NCBI RefSeq assembly: GCF_003144535.1
Contig: NZ_PHFJ01000002.1
Span: 310,001-374,000 of the forward strand
DNA from: Proteus penneri
Lineage (GTDB): Bacteria; Pseudomonadota; Gammaproteobacteria; Enterobacterales; Enterobacteriaceae
Reading direction: 5' to 3'
Length of the DNA: 64,000 nt
Shown: one piece after another, positions 47,771 to 54,806 of the stretch
How positions within the stretch are numbered: the stretch's first letter is position 1
How the letters are laid out: each line of letters begins with the position of its first letter
Translations under genes and position numbers: made by a program
Notes under the pieces: generated by a model
The model's database searches: none
What the model saw: the letters and a program-made list of their open reading frames with translations, nothing else
Told to the model about the DNA's origin: nothing

Positions 47771-47805
47771 TAACAAAGAGGACAATTTTATTGTCCTCTT
47801 TGTTA
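47771..47805 (+). terminator. Terminator after the lysozyme-inhibitor gene
   Basis: A 15-bp perfect stem (TAACAAAGAGGACAA/TTGTCCTCTTTGTTA) with loop TTTTA. Confidence 0.85.
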
Positions 47806-47926
47806 TAAGAAAAAGATTAAGCAAATATAATAAAATTTGAAAATAAAAACGATTATTATCGACAAAGTAATAACGCATTTTTTATCACACAAATAAGTTG
47901 ATCATAAAAAAATAAATCAGTTATAA

Positions 47927-48556
47927 AAGTCGTTAAAATCTTTTTCTAAAGATATTTTATTAGACCATCTTCGTATTAAAAGTATTAATGTAATGGGATT
48001 TTCACAAGGTGCTGTTTTTGCTATGGCTCTTTGTGTTTATTATCATGTTGATAAACTACTTATTGTCGTAGGACAAGATCAATTTGATTATCCTGATACA
48101 CAAAATAAGCTAACAGATGATGTTGTTAATATGCAACGTCAAGCTGTTGGATCACCCAATTCGTTAACCAGCAGGGTTAAGCAAAATATTACAGCCAAGT
48201 GGTTAATGGATTTTATTCTAAATTACAGTGCCGATGTTGATTTGGCTGTTTATAAATCAAATGATTTTCTCCCAGTTTATCAATAATGTATGGCCGAAGC
48301 CTTTAAACAAGGCAATGATTGATATACGCAAGATTTGCTGATTGCTATGCAACCTTGGGGATTTTCACCTGAAGAAATAAAGACACCAATCAGCTTATGG
48401 TATGGAATGAAAGATATCAGTACAGTTCATTCACCAGACTTTGGGGATTTATTATTTCAACGTTTTCCTAATGCTGAGCGGCATTTATGGCCAGAAGAAG
48501 GAGGCTCACTTCTATGGACGAAAACAGAAGAAATTTTATTGGAACTAGCTAATTAA
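47927..48556 (+). pseudogene. Broken alpha/beta hydrolase
   Basis: One frame carries a C-terminal two-thirds of an alpha/beta hydrolase: DILLDHLRIKSINVMGFSQGA with the nucleophile elbow GFSQG, then TPISLWYGMKDISTVHSPDFGDLL with the acid loop, and an end WPEEGGSLLW. Two stops interrupt it (TAA 48284-48286 and TGA about 48319-48321), and both sides stay in the same frame. The N-terminal strands and oxyanion part are missing: the frame closes at 47924-47926 and nothing similar lies before it. This is a truncated, decaying gene. Confidence 0.8.
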
Positions 48557-48583
48557 TAAGGTGATGTAGTACATTAATGATAG

Positions 48584-48628
48584 AGTAGATACTGGTTATC
48601 TTAAAAAATAACAGTATCTACTTTTTTA
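48584..48628 (+). terminator. Terminator after the hydrolase pseudogene
   Basis: An 11-bp stem (AGTAGATACTG/CAGTATCTACT) followed by six T. Confidence 0.85.
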
Positions 48629-48743
48629 TTCATATTCTTAAATTAAAATAATGAGATAGGTAAAATAGATAATTATTTTTATCTTATAATTATTTTCTAA
48701 TTTTGCGTGAGAAAAGTTTTTTTAAAATAAAGATAAAAATAAT

Positions 48744-48954
48744 TTGCTATAAACTGAATTATATGACTTAATAGCGCCACTGGTTTGGAAGTACAGACCT
48801 ATTTATGTTAGTGCAGTTTCAAGTAGTTCACCGTTTAGCGTTATCCCTGATACCTCTTCGTTGCGAATTCCTTCAAATAGTGACCATAAGTAAAAATCCG
48901 AAATCAAACCGCAAACAATGCCTTATGGCAAAATAATTAATTAAAGGAAATCTT
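48744..48954 (+). promoter_or_regulatory. Promoter and cspA-type thermosensing 5' leader
   Basis: TTGCTA (48744-48749), an 18-base spacer and TTAATA (48768-48773) could form the promoter, with a start near 48780. The ~175-base leader aligns by eye with the E. coli cspA leader: GGTTTGGAAGTACAGACC (cold-box region) near the start, then CTTCAAGTAG-like text, GTTATCCCTGATACCTCTTCGTTG, and TTAATTAAAGGAAATCTT before the ATG. In E. coli this leader refolds at low temperature to favour translation. Confidence 0.85.
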
Positions 48955-49167
48955 ATGTCTAATACAATGGCAGGTACAGTAAAATGGTTTAACGATGATA
49001 AAGGTTTTGGTTTTATCACTCCTAAAGACGGTAGCAAAGATGTATTCGTACATTTTTCAGCGATCCAAAGCGATAGTTTCAAATCTCTGAAAGAAGGCCA
49101 AGAAGTTTCATTTTCTATCGAAAATGGCGCTAAAGGTCCAGCAGCAGCGAACGTAATCGCTCTGTAA
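48955..49167 (+). CDS. Cold-shock protein, CspA family
   Basis: A 70-residue OB-fold nucleic-acid-binding protein (RNA chaperone). Both RNA-binding motifs are present: RNP1 KGFGFITP and RNP2 VFVHFSAI; the end AAANVIAL is typical. Preceded by TTAAAGGAAATCTT and by a cspA-like leader, so it is very likely cold-inducible. The paralog (cspA, cspB or another) cannot be fixed from sequence alone. The next gene is an LpxP-type acyltransferase, also cold-linked. Confidence 0.95.
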   Translation: MSNTMAGTVKWFNDDKGFGFITPKDGSKDVFVHFSAIQSDSFKSLKEGQEVSFSIENGAKGPAAANVIAL

Positions 49168-49230
49168 TCTATTGAGCCGTTATTACTGTATATATTGTTT
49201 AATGCAATATTGATACAAGTAAGATCTAGA

Positions 49231-49257
49231 AAACCTCACTTCGGTGGGGTTTTTTTA
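49231..49257 (+). terminator. Terminator after the cold-shock gene
   Basis: An 8-bp stem with one G-T pair (AACCTCAC/GTGGGGTT), loop TTCG, then seven T. Confidence 0.93.
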
Positions 49258-49634
49258 TATCAATTTCTAGTATTATTTAAATTTGACGTGTATTTAATAA
49301 AACGTATAAAAAATAGCATTATTAAAGTTATGTAAGTATTTAATGTAAATTATTTAAATTTTTAGAAAGTTATTTACTTTAATACCTAATGATTTTTACA
49401 AAGAAATAAATTAATGGATAAATAAATTCTTATAATGGCAAAGTAAAGGCATTAAGATATTGTCTTCTCAATCAAAAGAAAGAAAAAAGTTTTATTAGAA
49501 TAAAAAGATATCAGATAAATCATAAAAAAATAATTTAAGATAAAATTTAAATTAATATTTAATGACTTATCTTAAAAAATTACTGTCTAATCCAATATGG
49601 CTTAAATGCTTTTTAGTTCCTAAAGGACAAACTT
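49258..49634. other. AT-rich spacer upstream of lpxP
   Basis: About 375 bases without a supported gene. It must hold the lpxP promoter. No cspA-like leader could be recognised here. Confidence 0.5.
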
Positions 49635-50564
49635 GTGTACGCTAAAAATATTTTTTCATTACATCTATTACATCCAAAATATTTCTTAACTTGGTTTGGT
49701 GTTTTTATTCTTTTTTTATTAGTGCAACTTCCTTATTCTTGGTTACTTTTTTTAGGTAAACACCTTGGGGTGTTATCTCGTTTTTTTGTCAAAAGAAGAG
49801 TCTCAATAATAAAGAAAAATTTAGAACTATGTTTCCCTGACAAAGATAAAAATGAAATCGACAAGCTTGTTATGAATAATTTATCATCTCTAGGTATCGC
49901 ATTATTTGAAACAGGTATGGCGTGGTTTTGGAGTGATCGTCGATTAAAAAATCTCTTTGAAGTACAAGGATTCTCCAATTTTACTGATGCTAAAGATAAA
50001 AAAACGGGAATTTTACTCATTGGTATACACTCTATGTCACTAGAGCTGGGAGGACGCATTATGGGACTTTGTTTCCCTGTGAATGCGATGTATAGACCAC
50101 ATAATAATAAAGCAATGGAGTTTATCCAGACTAAAGCAAGATGCCGTTCCGATAAGGGTATGATAGATAGACGTAACTTAAAGTTTATGGTTATGGAGTT
50201 AAAAAAAGGAAAAGCGATTTGGTTTGCTCCTGACCAAGACTTTGGCTTAAAAGGTACAACATTTTCTCCATTCTTCTCTGTTGAAAAAACATCAACCTCC
50301 AAAGGTGTTGCTATATTAGCAAAATTATCAGGAGCGCCTTCTTTAACTGTTACTTTGGTAAGAAATGAAGATCAGAAAGGCAAAAAATACAGTTTAATCA
50401 TTGGTAAAGAACTGATTAATTATCCTTCTGATGATATTCAAAATGATACAGATAGAATGAATAAGCTGATTGAAACAGAAATTATGCGAGCTCCAGAACA
50501 ATATTTATGGGCTCATCGTCGGTTCAAAACTCGACCTGCAGGTGAAGCCAATTTTTATAATTAA
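49635..50564 (+). CDS. lpxP: Lipid A acyltransferase, LpxP-like (cold-type palmitoleoyltransferase)
   Basis: A 309-residue HtrB/MsbB-family enzyme with one N-terminal membrane helix (FLTWFGVFILFLLVQLPYSWLLFLG). The catalytic HX4E motif is HSMSLE, followed by LGGRIMGL, and YRPHNNKAME, WFAPDQDFG and APEQYLWAHRRFKTRP fit the family. The N-terminal LLHPKYFLTWFG and overall similarity are closer to LpxP, which adds palmitoleate at low temperature, than to LpxL. Start GTG 49635, with AAGGA 9 bases before. It follows a cold-shock protein gene. Confidence 0.88.
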   Translation: MYAKNIFSLHLLHPKYFLTWFGVFILFLLVQLPYSWLLFLGKHLGVLSRFFVKRRVSIIKKNLELCFPDKDKNEIDKLVMNNLSSLGIALFETGMAWFWSDRRLKNLFEVQGFSNFTDAKDKKTGILLIGIHSMSLELGGRIMGLCFPVNAMYRPHNNKAMEFIQTKARCRSDKGMIDRRNLKFMVMELKKGKAIWFAPDQDFGLKGTTFSPFFSVEKTSTSKGVAILAKLSGAPSLTVTLVRNEDQKGKKYSLIIGKELINYPSDDIQNDTDRMNKLIETEIMRAPEQYLWAHRRFKTRPAGEANFYN

Positions 50565-50594
50565 CATAAAAAAGAGTAATACATCAATACATGA

Positions 50595-50618
50595 TGTGTT
50601 GCTCATTATTTACAAGAA
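50595..50618. terminator. Hairpin after lpxP, possibly bidirectional
   Basis: ATACATCA pairs with TGATGTGT around ATACA, extended outward by GAGTA/TGCTC to 13 pairs with G-T pairs on the plus strand. On the minus strand it is followed by six T but has two C-A mismatches. It is immediately downstream of lpxP (+) and of the possible minus-strand Fur-controlled promoter at 50623. Confidence 0.6.
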
Positions 50619-50622
50619 AAAA

Positions 50623-50641
50623 GATAATCATTATCAATTAA
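50623..50641. promoter_or_regulatory. Fur box between lpxP and the methyltransferase gene
   Basis: GATAATCATTATCAATTAA has the Fur core GATAATCATTATC. On the minus strand CTGACA (50642-50647), a 17-base spacer and TATCTT (50619-50624) form a promoter overlapped by the box, pointing to a very short transcript that ends at the hairpin at 50595-50618. On the plus strand TTGCTC, an 18-base spacer and GATAAT could drive the methyltransferase gene. Confidence 0.75.
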
Positions 50642-50733
50642 ATTGTCAGCCCTTACGTTTATATGGATTAATGAAAATGCAAACAAAAGAGATAGAATGG
50701 AAATAAAAAGATAAGAAAAAAGAATAGAGTTAG

Positions 50734-50758
50734 CAGGTATATAAGTTAACTATACCTG
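50734..50758. promoter_or_regulatory. Palindromic operator-like site before the methyltransferase gene
   Basis: CAGGTATA-N9-TATACCTG, an 8+8 perfect inverted repeat about 90-110 bases before the methyltransferase ATG. No T-run follows, so a protein-binding site is more likely than a terminator. The binding protein is unknown. Confidence 0.45.
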
Positions 50759-50844
50759 ATTAATATATCTAGTTGAATATTGATATCTTAATTTATGGCT
50801 TTATTATCATTAAAAATAAACAACAAAAAGAGAATAGAATATTT

Positions 50845-51597
50845 ATGCAGAGTTATCATTCGCTATCAGCCCAAGTTTACCAATTAGATAAACCTATAGG
50901 GTGTAGTTTTGGTGACGCAGAATATTATCAAGAACGTCTTAAGGATGTTAATGGTAAAATCTTAGAACCCGCGGTAGGAACTGGGCGTATTTTAATCCCT
51001 TTATTAAAGGCTGGATTTAATATAGAAGGGTTTGATCTTTCAGATGAGATGCTTTATTTCTGTATGGAAAATCTAAGAAGTAATGGATATTCTCAAGATA
51101 AAGTGACTAAAGATAATTTGCTGACATTCCAAGTTGAGACACTTGTTGATGCAATAATTATTCCGACAGGGACTTTCTTATTGTTAGATAGCGAAATAAA
51201 AGCACTACAGTCACTTCAACAATGTTATAACGCATTAAATCCAGGCGGACGTTTGCTAATTGACATTAGTTTGGCGCATACTTTTACTAAAGGCCAATGT
51301 TCTAGTCGACAATTTGAAACGCCGGAAGGAGATTTAATTACCTTACAGATAGTAAATGCTGAAATAGATTATATTAATCAATTAACAGTATCTCATCATC
51401 GTTATGATAAATGGAGAAATGGGAAAATAATTGAAAGTGAATGGGAAGTGTTTAAATTGAAATGGTTTGGTGTGAATGAATTTAAACGGATCCTTGAATC
51501 TATTGGCTTTGATAAAATAACAATTTCTGGAAATTATCAATATCTACACGAACCAAATAACGAAACAGAAATTATTACTTTTGAAGCTTATAAATAG
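50845..51597 (+). CDS. SAM-dependent methyltransferase
   Basis: A 250-residue class I methyltransferase. Motif I is ILEPAVGTGRILIPLL (residues about 38-53), and the acidic residue after strand 2 is in GFDLSDEML. Post-I region IIIPTGTFLLLD and GGRLLIDISL follow. The substrate is unknown. ATG 50845 has only a weak ribosome site (AAGAGAAT); the frame is open 24 codons further upstream. A Fur box lies about 200 bases upstream (see 50623). Confidence 0.8.
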   Translation: MQSYHSLSAQVYQLDKPIGCSFGDAEYYQERLKDVNGKILEPAVGTGRILIPLLKAGFNIEGFDLSDEMLYFCMENLRSNGYSQDKVTKDNLLTFQVETLVDAIIIPTGTFLLLDSEIKALQSLQQCYNALNPGGRLLIDISLAHTFTKGQCSSRQFETPEGDLITLQIVNAEIDYINQLTVSHHRYDKWRNGKIIESEWEVFKLKWFGVNEFKRILESIGFDKITISGNYQYLHEPNNETEIITFEAYK

Positions 51598-51633
51598 AAA
51601 TTAAATAGGATATTGACAATAAGACCATAAAAT

Positions 51634-51666
51634 AATGACCTTTTGAAGGTCATTAAGTAGTTTTTC
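51634..51666 (+). terminator. Terminator after the methyltransferase gene
   Basis: A 9-bp perfect stem (AATGACCTT/AAGGTCATT) with loop TTG. A T-run starts six bases later. Confidence 0.65.
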
Positions 51667-51785
51667 TATCTTTTTGAAAAGATAAAATGTTGTCTTTGCT
51701 ATGAGAAAATAAAACAAGAGAATGTTTACTTTGAAAGAATAAATGATTTTATGTGTCAGTATTAAAGTGAGTTTTTAAGATAAAA

Positions 51786-51809
51786 AATCCCCGCACTAGG
51801 CGGGGATAA
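51786..51809 (-). terminator. Terminator of the SMI1/KNR4 remnant (minus strand)
   Basis: A stem ATCCCCGC/GCGGGGAT. On the minus strand it is followed by six T. It survived the decay of the gene before it. Confidence 0.85.
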
Positions 51810-51810
51810 A

Positions 51811-51930
51811 TTAAATATCTATCGTGTCATCAAAAGCGTAGAGACCATAATAAGAGCCTGCACCACCATGACCAATTCGAGTGATAAAGTCGATATAGTT
51901 CTGTGGAAATTTACATCCAAAATCTTTGTG
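51811..51930 (-). pseudogene. Remnant of an SMI1/KNR4-family immunity-type protein
   Basis: The minus strand from a stop at 51931 to the TAA at 51811 encodes HKDFGCKFPQNYIDFITRIG, then HGGAGSYYGLYAFDDTIDI. This fits the SMI1/KNR4 (SUKH) core: FPxxYxxFxxxxGxGGxGxYYGL. About 39 codons remain, with no start. Full-length members are often immunity proteins of polymorphic toxins or contact-inhibition systems. No toxin gene remains in the window. Confidence 0.65.
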
Positions 51931-52261
51931 TTAGTGACAAACAATAGCAACAAGTATTAATTTTTCACGGATATGCTCGGTGGGATTATGTGCATATTTC
52001 TTATTTATTTGTTCTCATTGTTGTAACGATGTCAACTTGTTTTCTTTCAAAAAAAAATAAGATAAAACCCATAAAGTAAAGTCCCTGTTTAATTCTTAAA
52101 TGCTTGTTTAACAATCTGTTATGGTGAATAGAAGATCAAACATAAAATGATTTTCTTACTGAAATTACACTGTAAACTATTTTTATCTTTAATGAGAAAA
52201 TAGTATTTTTAGATAATGGTTTTCATTATTTATTGTACAAGGAGAATGAATATATGATAGA

Positions 52262-52360
52262 TAAAAAAGAGACCAACGCTAGGAGAGTTGGTCAATAAAT
52301 ACTAGAAGCAATGTGAGCAATGTCGTTGTGAAAAACTGAGTAAAATACTCAACTATTCAT
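52262..52360 (-). ncRNA. ryhB: RyhB iron-responsive small RNA
   Basis: The minus strand over 52325-52300 reads CGACATTGCTCACATTGCTT followed by CTAGTA, matching the conserved core of E. coli RyhB with one change (CCAGTA to CTAGTA). Upstream is a 5' hairpin GAGTA-TTT-TACTC (52349-52337). Downstream is a terminator hairpin GACCAAC/GTTGGTC (52271-52293) followed by CTCTTTTTTAT. The expected RNA is about 99 bases (90 in E. coli). RyhB acts with Hfq to lower iron-using proteins when iron is scarce. Promoter and Fur box are listed separately. Confidence 0.92.
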
Positions 52361-52365
52361 GCAAT

Positions 52366-52396
52366 AAAGGATAATCATTATCATTTAATGTGTCAA
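52366..52396 (-). promoter_or_regulatory. ryhB promoter with overlapping Fur box
   Basis: On the minus strand TTGACA (52396-52391), a spacer of exactly 17 bases and TATCCT (52373-52368) form a near-consensus sigma-70 promoter. The Fur core GATAATGATTATC (52382-52370) lies in the spacer and overlaps the -10 box, so iron-loaded Fur would block RNA polymerase. The start point should be near 52360. Confidence 0.9.
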
Positions 52397-52449
52397 ACCC
52401 ACTAAGATTATGGTCACTATTTATTCACATTAAAAACCAACAAAATAAT

Positions 52450-52611
52450 TTAGTTGATAGAAACTAAAGTTGGTAATTTGTCAATTATAACAATGAGATC
52501 ACTTTTTTCTGATTTAGTATTTATCGCATTCTCAATGCTTTTCATTTTTTTTATTTTATTGATTAAATCCTTAGCATGTTGAGATCGTAAATGTATTGTT
52601 TTTTTAACCAT
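52450..52611 (-). CDS. Small Fur-controlled protein of unknown function
   Basis: A 53-codon frame beginning MVKKTIHLRSQHAKDLINKI and ending DKLPTLVSIN. It has a strong ribosome site (AAGGAGA, 7 bases before ATG), a good promoter (TTGCAT, 17 bases, TATGCT) and a Fur box over the -35. The first half is basic and helical; the second has a hydrophobic strand (DLIVIID). No signal peptide or cysteine pair is present. It lies directly upstream of ryhB on the same strand. I do not recognise a family; it is called as a gene because all expression signals are in place. Confidence 0.65.
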   Translation of the reverse strand: MVKKTIHLRSQHAKDLINKIKKMKSIENAINTKSEKSDLIVIIDKLPTLVSIN

Positions 52612-52665
52612 GAGTATTCTCCTTACTTGTGATAACCACTAGCATAATAGTGATAACATTTAAAT

Positions 52666-52684
52666 GCAAATGATAATCAATATC
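52666..52684 (-). promoter_or_regulatory. Fur box before the 53-codon ORF
   Basis: Plus strand GCAAATGATAATCAATATC matches 16 of 19 positions of GATAATGATAATCATTATC by my alignment. It overlaps the -35 box TTGCAT of the minus-strand ORF, 55 bases before its ATG. Confidence 0.85.
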
Positions 52685-52712
52685 ACTTGGTGTTAAAGGA
52701 GAGAATAAACTC

Positions 52713-52981
52713 TTGGGAAATATTGTGACACTGCTATATTCATACTTTATGTGCAGATTTTCTTACCTCAGAGCTATTTATGTTCCATTACTTAAGATCT
52801 CCATTGTTACTGCACGAAATGCACCATCTCATAAGCGAGTTATTAATACCATGAGGGGATGGGGAATTTCTGTTAATGAAGCTTTTTTATGGGAGGAGTA
52901 GATAAAGTAAATGTGTTAAAGATTTTAAAACCACATATATTCTTTGATGATCAAAAATTACATTTAAAATCCTCGTATTAA
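52713..52981 (+). pseudogene. C-terminal remnant of a 5'-nucleotidase (PF06189-like)
   Basis: The frame reads SIVTARNAPSHKRVINTMRG, then WGISVNEAF. After a one-base shift in a run of six T (about 52883-52888) it continues FMGGVDKVNVLKILKPHIFFDDQ. The combined text matches the end of bacterial cytosolic 5'-nucleotidases (TARNAPxHxRVIxTLRxWG, GGxDKxxVLxxFxPxIFFDDQ). The first two-thirds of the usual protein is absent and a frameshift breaks the rest, so it is dead. Confidence 0.7.
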
Positions 52982-53049
52982 CTTCCTTCTGTACATATCC
53001 CGTTTGGGATAGCGAACAAAGATATAGATAATAAATTATTATAGTAAAA

Positions 53050-53090
53050 AAGGTGTGTGATATTTATATCATACCCTCTTTTTTTATTTT
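53050..53090 (+). terminator. Terminator after the nucleotidase remnant
   Basis: An imperfect stem (GGTGTGTGAT/ATCATACCC) followed by CTCTTTTTTT. Confidence 0.65.
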
Positions 53091-53284
53091 GTCTAATATG
53101 GCTTTTATTTGAAATATTCTATTTATATTTTTTTATTTAAATAAAACCAATAGCAAAGTTGGATCTATTTTTATAGAAGTAGTATGGTATTGGATAATTT
53201 ATATATATTATAAATTAATAACGATTTATAGATATTTTATCTTAGATGTATCTAATTAATTAAAATTAAATAAGGAAAATTGAA

Positions 53285-53464
53285 ATGGATAATGATCATA
53301 GATTTTTTTCTGATGATATATGCCCCAAAACCGCATTATATGGTCAATTTTATGGTGATAATCACTATGCGGGCAGAGATTATGAGCGGAAAATATATAA
53401 CGGAAATAAATTCCCAAAAACTAAAAAAGGATTTTATTTTAAAAAGTTAATGAATTTTAAATGA
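53285..53464 (+). CDS. Small protein, possibly YjzC-like
   Basis: A 59-codon frame MDNDHRFFSDDICPKTALYG, then QFYGDNHYAGRDYERKIYNG, ending KFPKTKKGFYFKKLMNFK. The ribosome site AAGGA is 8 bases before the ATG. The pattern CPKxxxYG followed by GxxFPxxxxGFYF, with many aromatic and charged residues, recalls short YjzC-type proteins, but only one Cys is present. Function unknown. It sits alone among gene remnants. Confidence 0.6.
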   Translation: MDNDHRFFSDDICPKTALYGQFYGDNHYAGRDYERKIYNGNKFPKTKKGFYFKKLMNFK

Positions 53465-53811
53465 TAAAAGTAACAAGCAGTAATATAAAGTCACTTTAAC
53501 AAAAGTATCAGTTGATGATTGCGTAATAACGAGTTTTAACTTGTTAAAATAATATTACATTAAATTTATTATTAAATTTCAAATGTCAGTAGATTAATAA
53601 CCTTATCATAAAGGTTAGAAATTCTTTCTAATATTATTTGATCTTGAGTAAATATCATATTAAATGACTGGCTCAGTAATATGTAATCATCAACATTTTT
53701 TATATTATTGATGGTTTATCTTTGGTTCTATTTATCGAATATACTGTAAGTTTCTAAAAATTTATAATATGTGGAATAAGTATATAAGTATAAAGTGAAA
53801 AGATATTATTA
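53465..53811. other. Non-coding AT-rich spacer
   Basis: About 350 bases without any supported gene. A small hairpin (CATCAA/TTGATG, around 53690-53715) is the only visible structure. Confidence 0.5.
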
Positions 53812-53848
53812 TAACAAGTGAGTTATTGATGTAAAAACTCACTTGTTA
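53812..53848 (-). terminator. Terminator-like hairpin after the lipoprotein gene (minus strand)
   Basis: A 13-bp perfect stem (TAACAAGTGAGTT/AACTCACTTGTTA) with an 11-base loop. It lies downstream of the minus-strand lipoprotein gene. Confidence 0.65.
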
Positions 53849-53913
53849 ATATAAGAAATCATACAGTATGAAGATACAACATTAAGTTTGCTACATTATT
53901 TGGGTATAATTTA

Positions 53914-54348
53914 TTATAAGTGTTCCCAGCATCCTGAATAATTCCAATCTGTAATAGTCCCTTTTTTATTAGCAACAAAATTATTTGTACAAATTGTCGA
54001 TTGCCCCCATCCATTATTTTGTGTCCATTTCCATGTGTATTGTGTGCCACCATCTGTTCTTTTATGTGTGTTACTAGGACTGCCCCAAGACATAACAAGA
54101 TCATCTACGGATTTGCCAACCCAATACGATCTACGCGCTTTGAACTCTTCTATCTGCTTTAATCTCTCTAACCTTGCTTTACTTGGTACTCCTTGCTCTT
54201 GGTTTTGTAAAGCTTGTTTATGTTTAGCTCCAGGTACTCCAGTAAGAGCATAAGTTAAGTCTGAAATAGCATCACGATCTCTTTGGGTACAACCATTTAG
54301 AATGAATAAGGAGAAGAAAGAAATAGCGAAAATTAATTTGTTAATCAT
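53914..54348 (-). CDS. Putative lipoprotein with WGxP motif
   Basis: A 144-residue protein with lipoprotein signal MINKLIFAISFFSLFILNGC (lipobox LNGC). After a charged helical region comes SYWVGKSVDDLVMSWGSPSN, then DGGTQYTWKW and a C-terminal part with two Cys (TICTNNF, YSGCWEHL). The G-x-x-x-DLVxxWGxP plus YxWxW pattern is shared by many small enterobacterial and phage-linked lipoproteins of unknown role. ATG 54348 is picked because it starts the signal; AAAGGATTATT precedes it. Confidence 0.75.
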   Translation of the reverse strand: MINKLIFAISFFSLFILNGCTQRDRDAISDLTYALTGVPGAKHKQALQNQEQGVPSKARLERLKQIEEFKARRSYWVGKSVDDLVMSWGSPSNTHKRTDGGTQYTWKWTQNNGWGQSTICTNNFVANKKGTITDWNYSGCWEHL

Positions 54349-54806
54349 AATAATCCTTTGTTGCATTAGTAATTAATGCCATATATTTAATAATCATATC
54401 TTAAATTTATTTATATTATATAGTTATCTATTGAGTGACTTAAAAATTTTCCGCTGATAATGAGCATTACACATGTAAATACCATCAAAATAACAAGCAA
54501 ATAAAATATTGAATTGTATTTATCCATAAATAATAAAATCATAAATAAAGTAACCAAATTCTAGCGATTAAGAAAATCAAGTGAGATACCTTCTTGATAA
54601 AATATCATTATTGATACGACAGCTATCATATTTATACCTGTTAGCTCAGGTTTGAGCTAACAGGTTTCGTAGGTAGAAATATAACTAAATATGATCGCCT
54701 GTTTTGAGCGAGAAGCAGACATTAAGATATAATAGTTTGGATGCGAGAATTTCAGGCTCAAAATGCCTATTATCCAGAAAAGTAACATTAGCAAACAGGA
54801 AAATAG
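54349..54806. other. Spacer upstream of the nucleotidyltransferase
   Basis: About 455 bases. The left part is very AT-rich promoter DNA for the lipoprotein gene. At 54634-54664 lies the palindromic repeat described separately. The last 140 bases before the ATG are less AT-rich and may have come with the nucleotidyltransferase gene. Confidence 0.45.
54634..54664. repeat. Left copy of a palindromic repeat flanking the nucleotidyltransferase
   Basis: ATACCTGTTAGCTCA-GGTT-TGAGCTAACAGG contains a perfect 12-bp inverted repeat. A related copy (2-base indel and 3 substitutions over the shared 24-26 bases) lies at 55665-55690 in the same orientation. Confidence 0.75.

Noticed and set aside
50470..50706. 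78-codon plus-strand frame overlapping the end of lpxP
   Set aside because: Out-of-frame text of lpxP running into the Fur box and spacer. No start site or homology.
52321..52360. Reading the 5' part of the RyhB transcript as a small ORF
   Set aside because: No start codon with a ribosome site. The hairpin and core explain the sequence.
53859..54104. 81-codon minus-strand frame beginning MILLCLGAVL
   Set aside because: Alternative frame inside the lipoprotein gene; the lipoprotein frame has a signal peptide and ribosome site.
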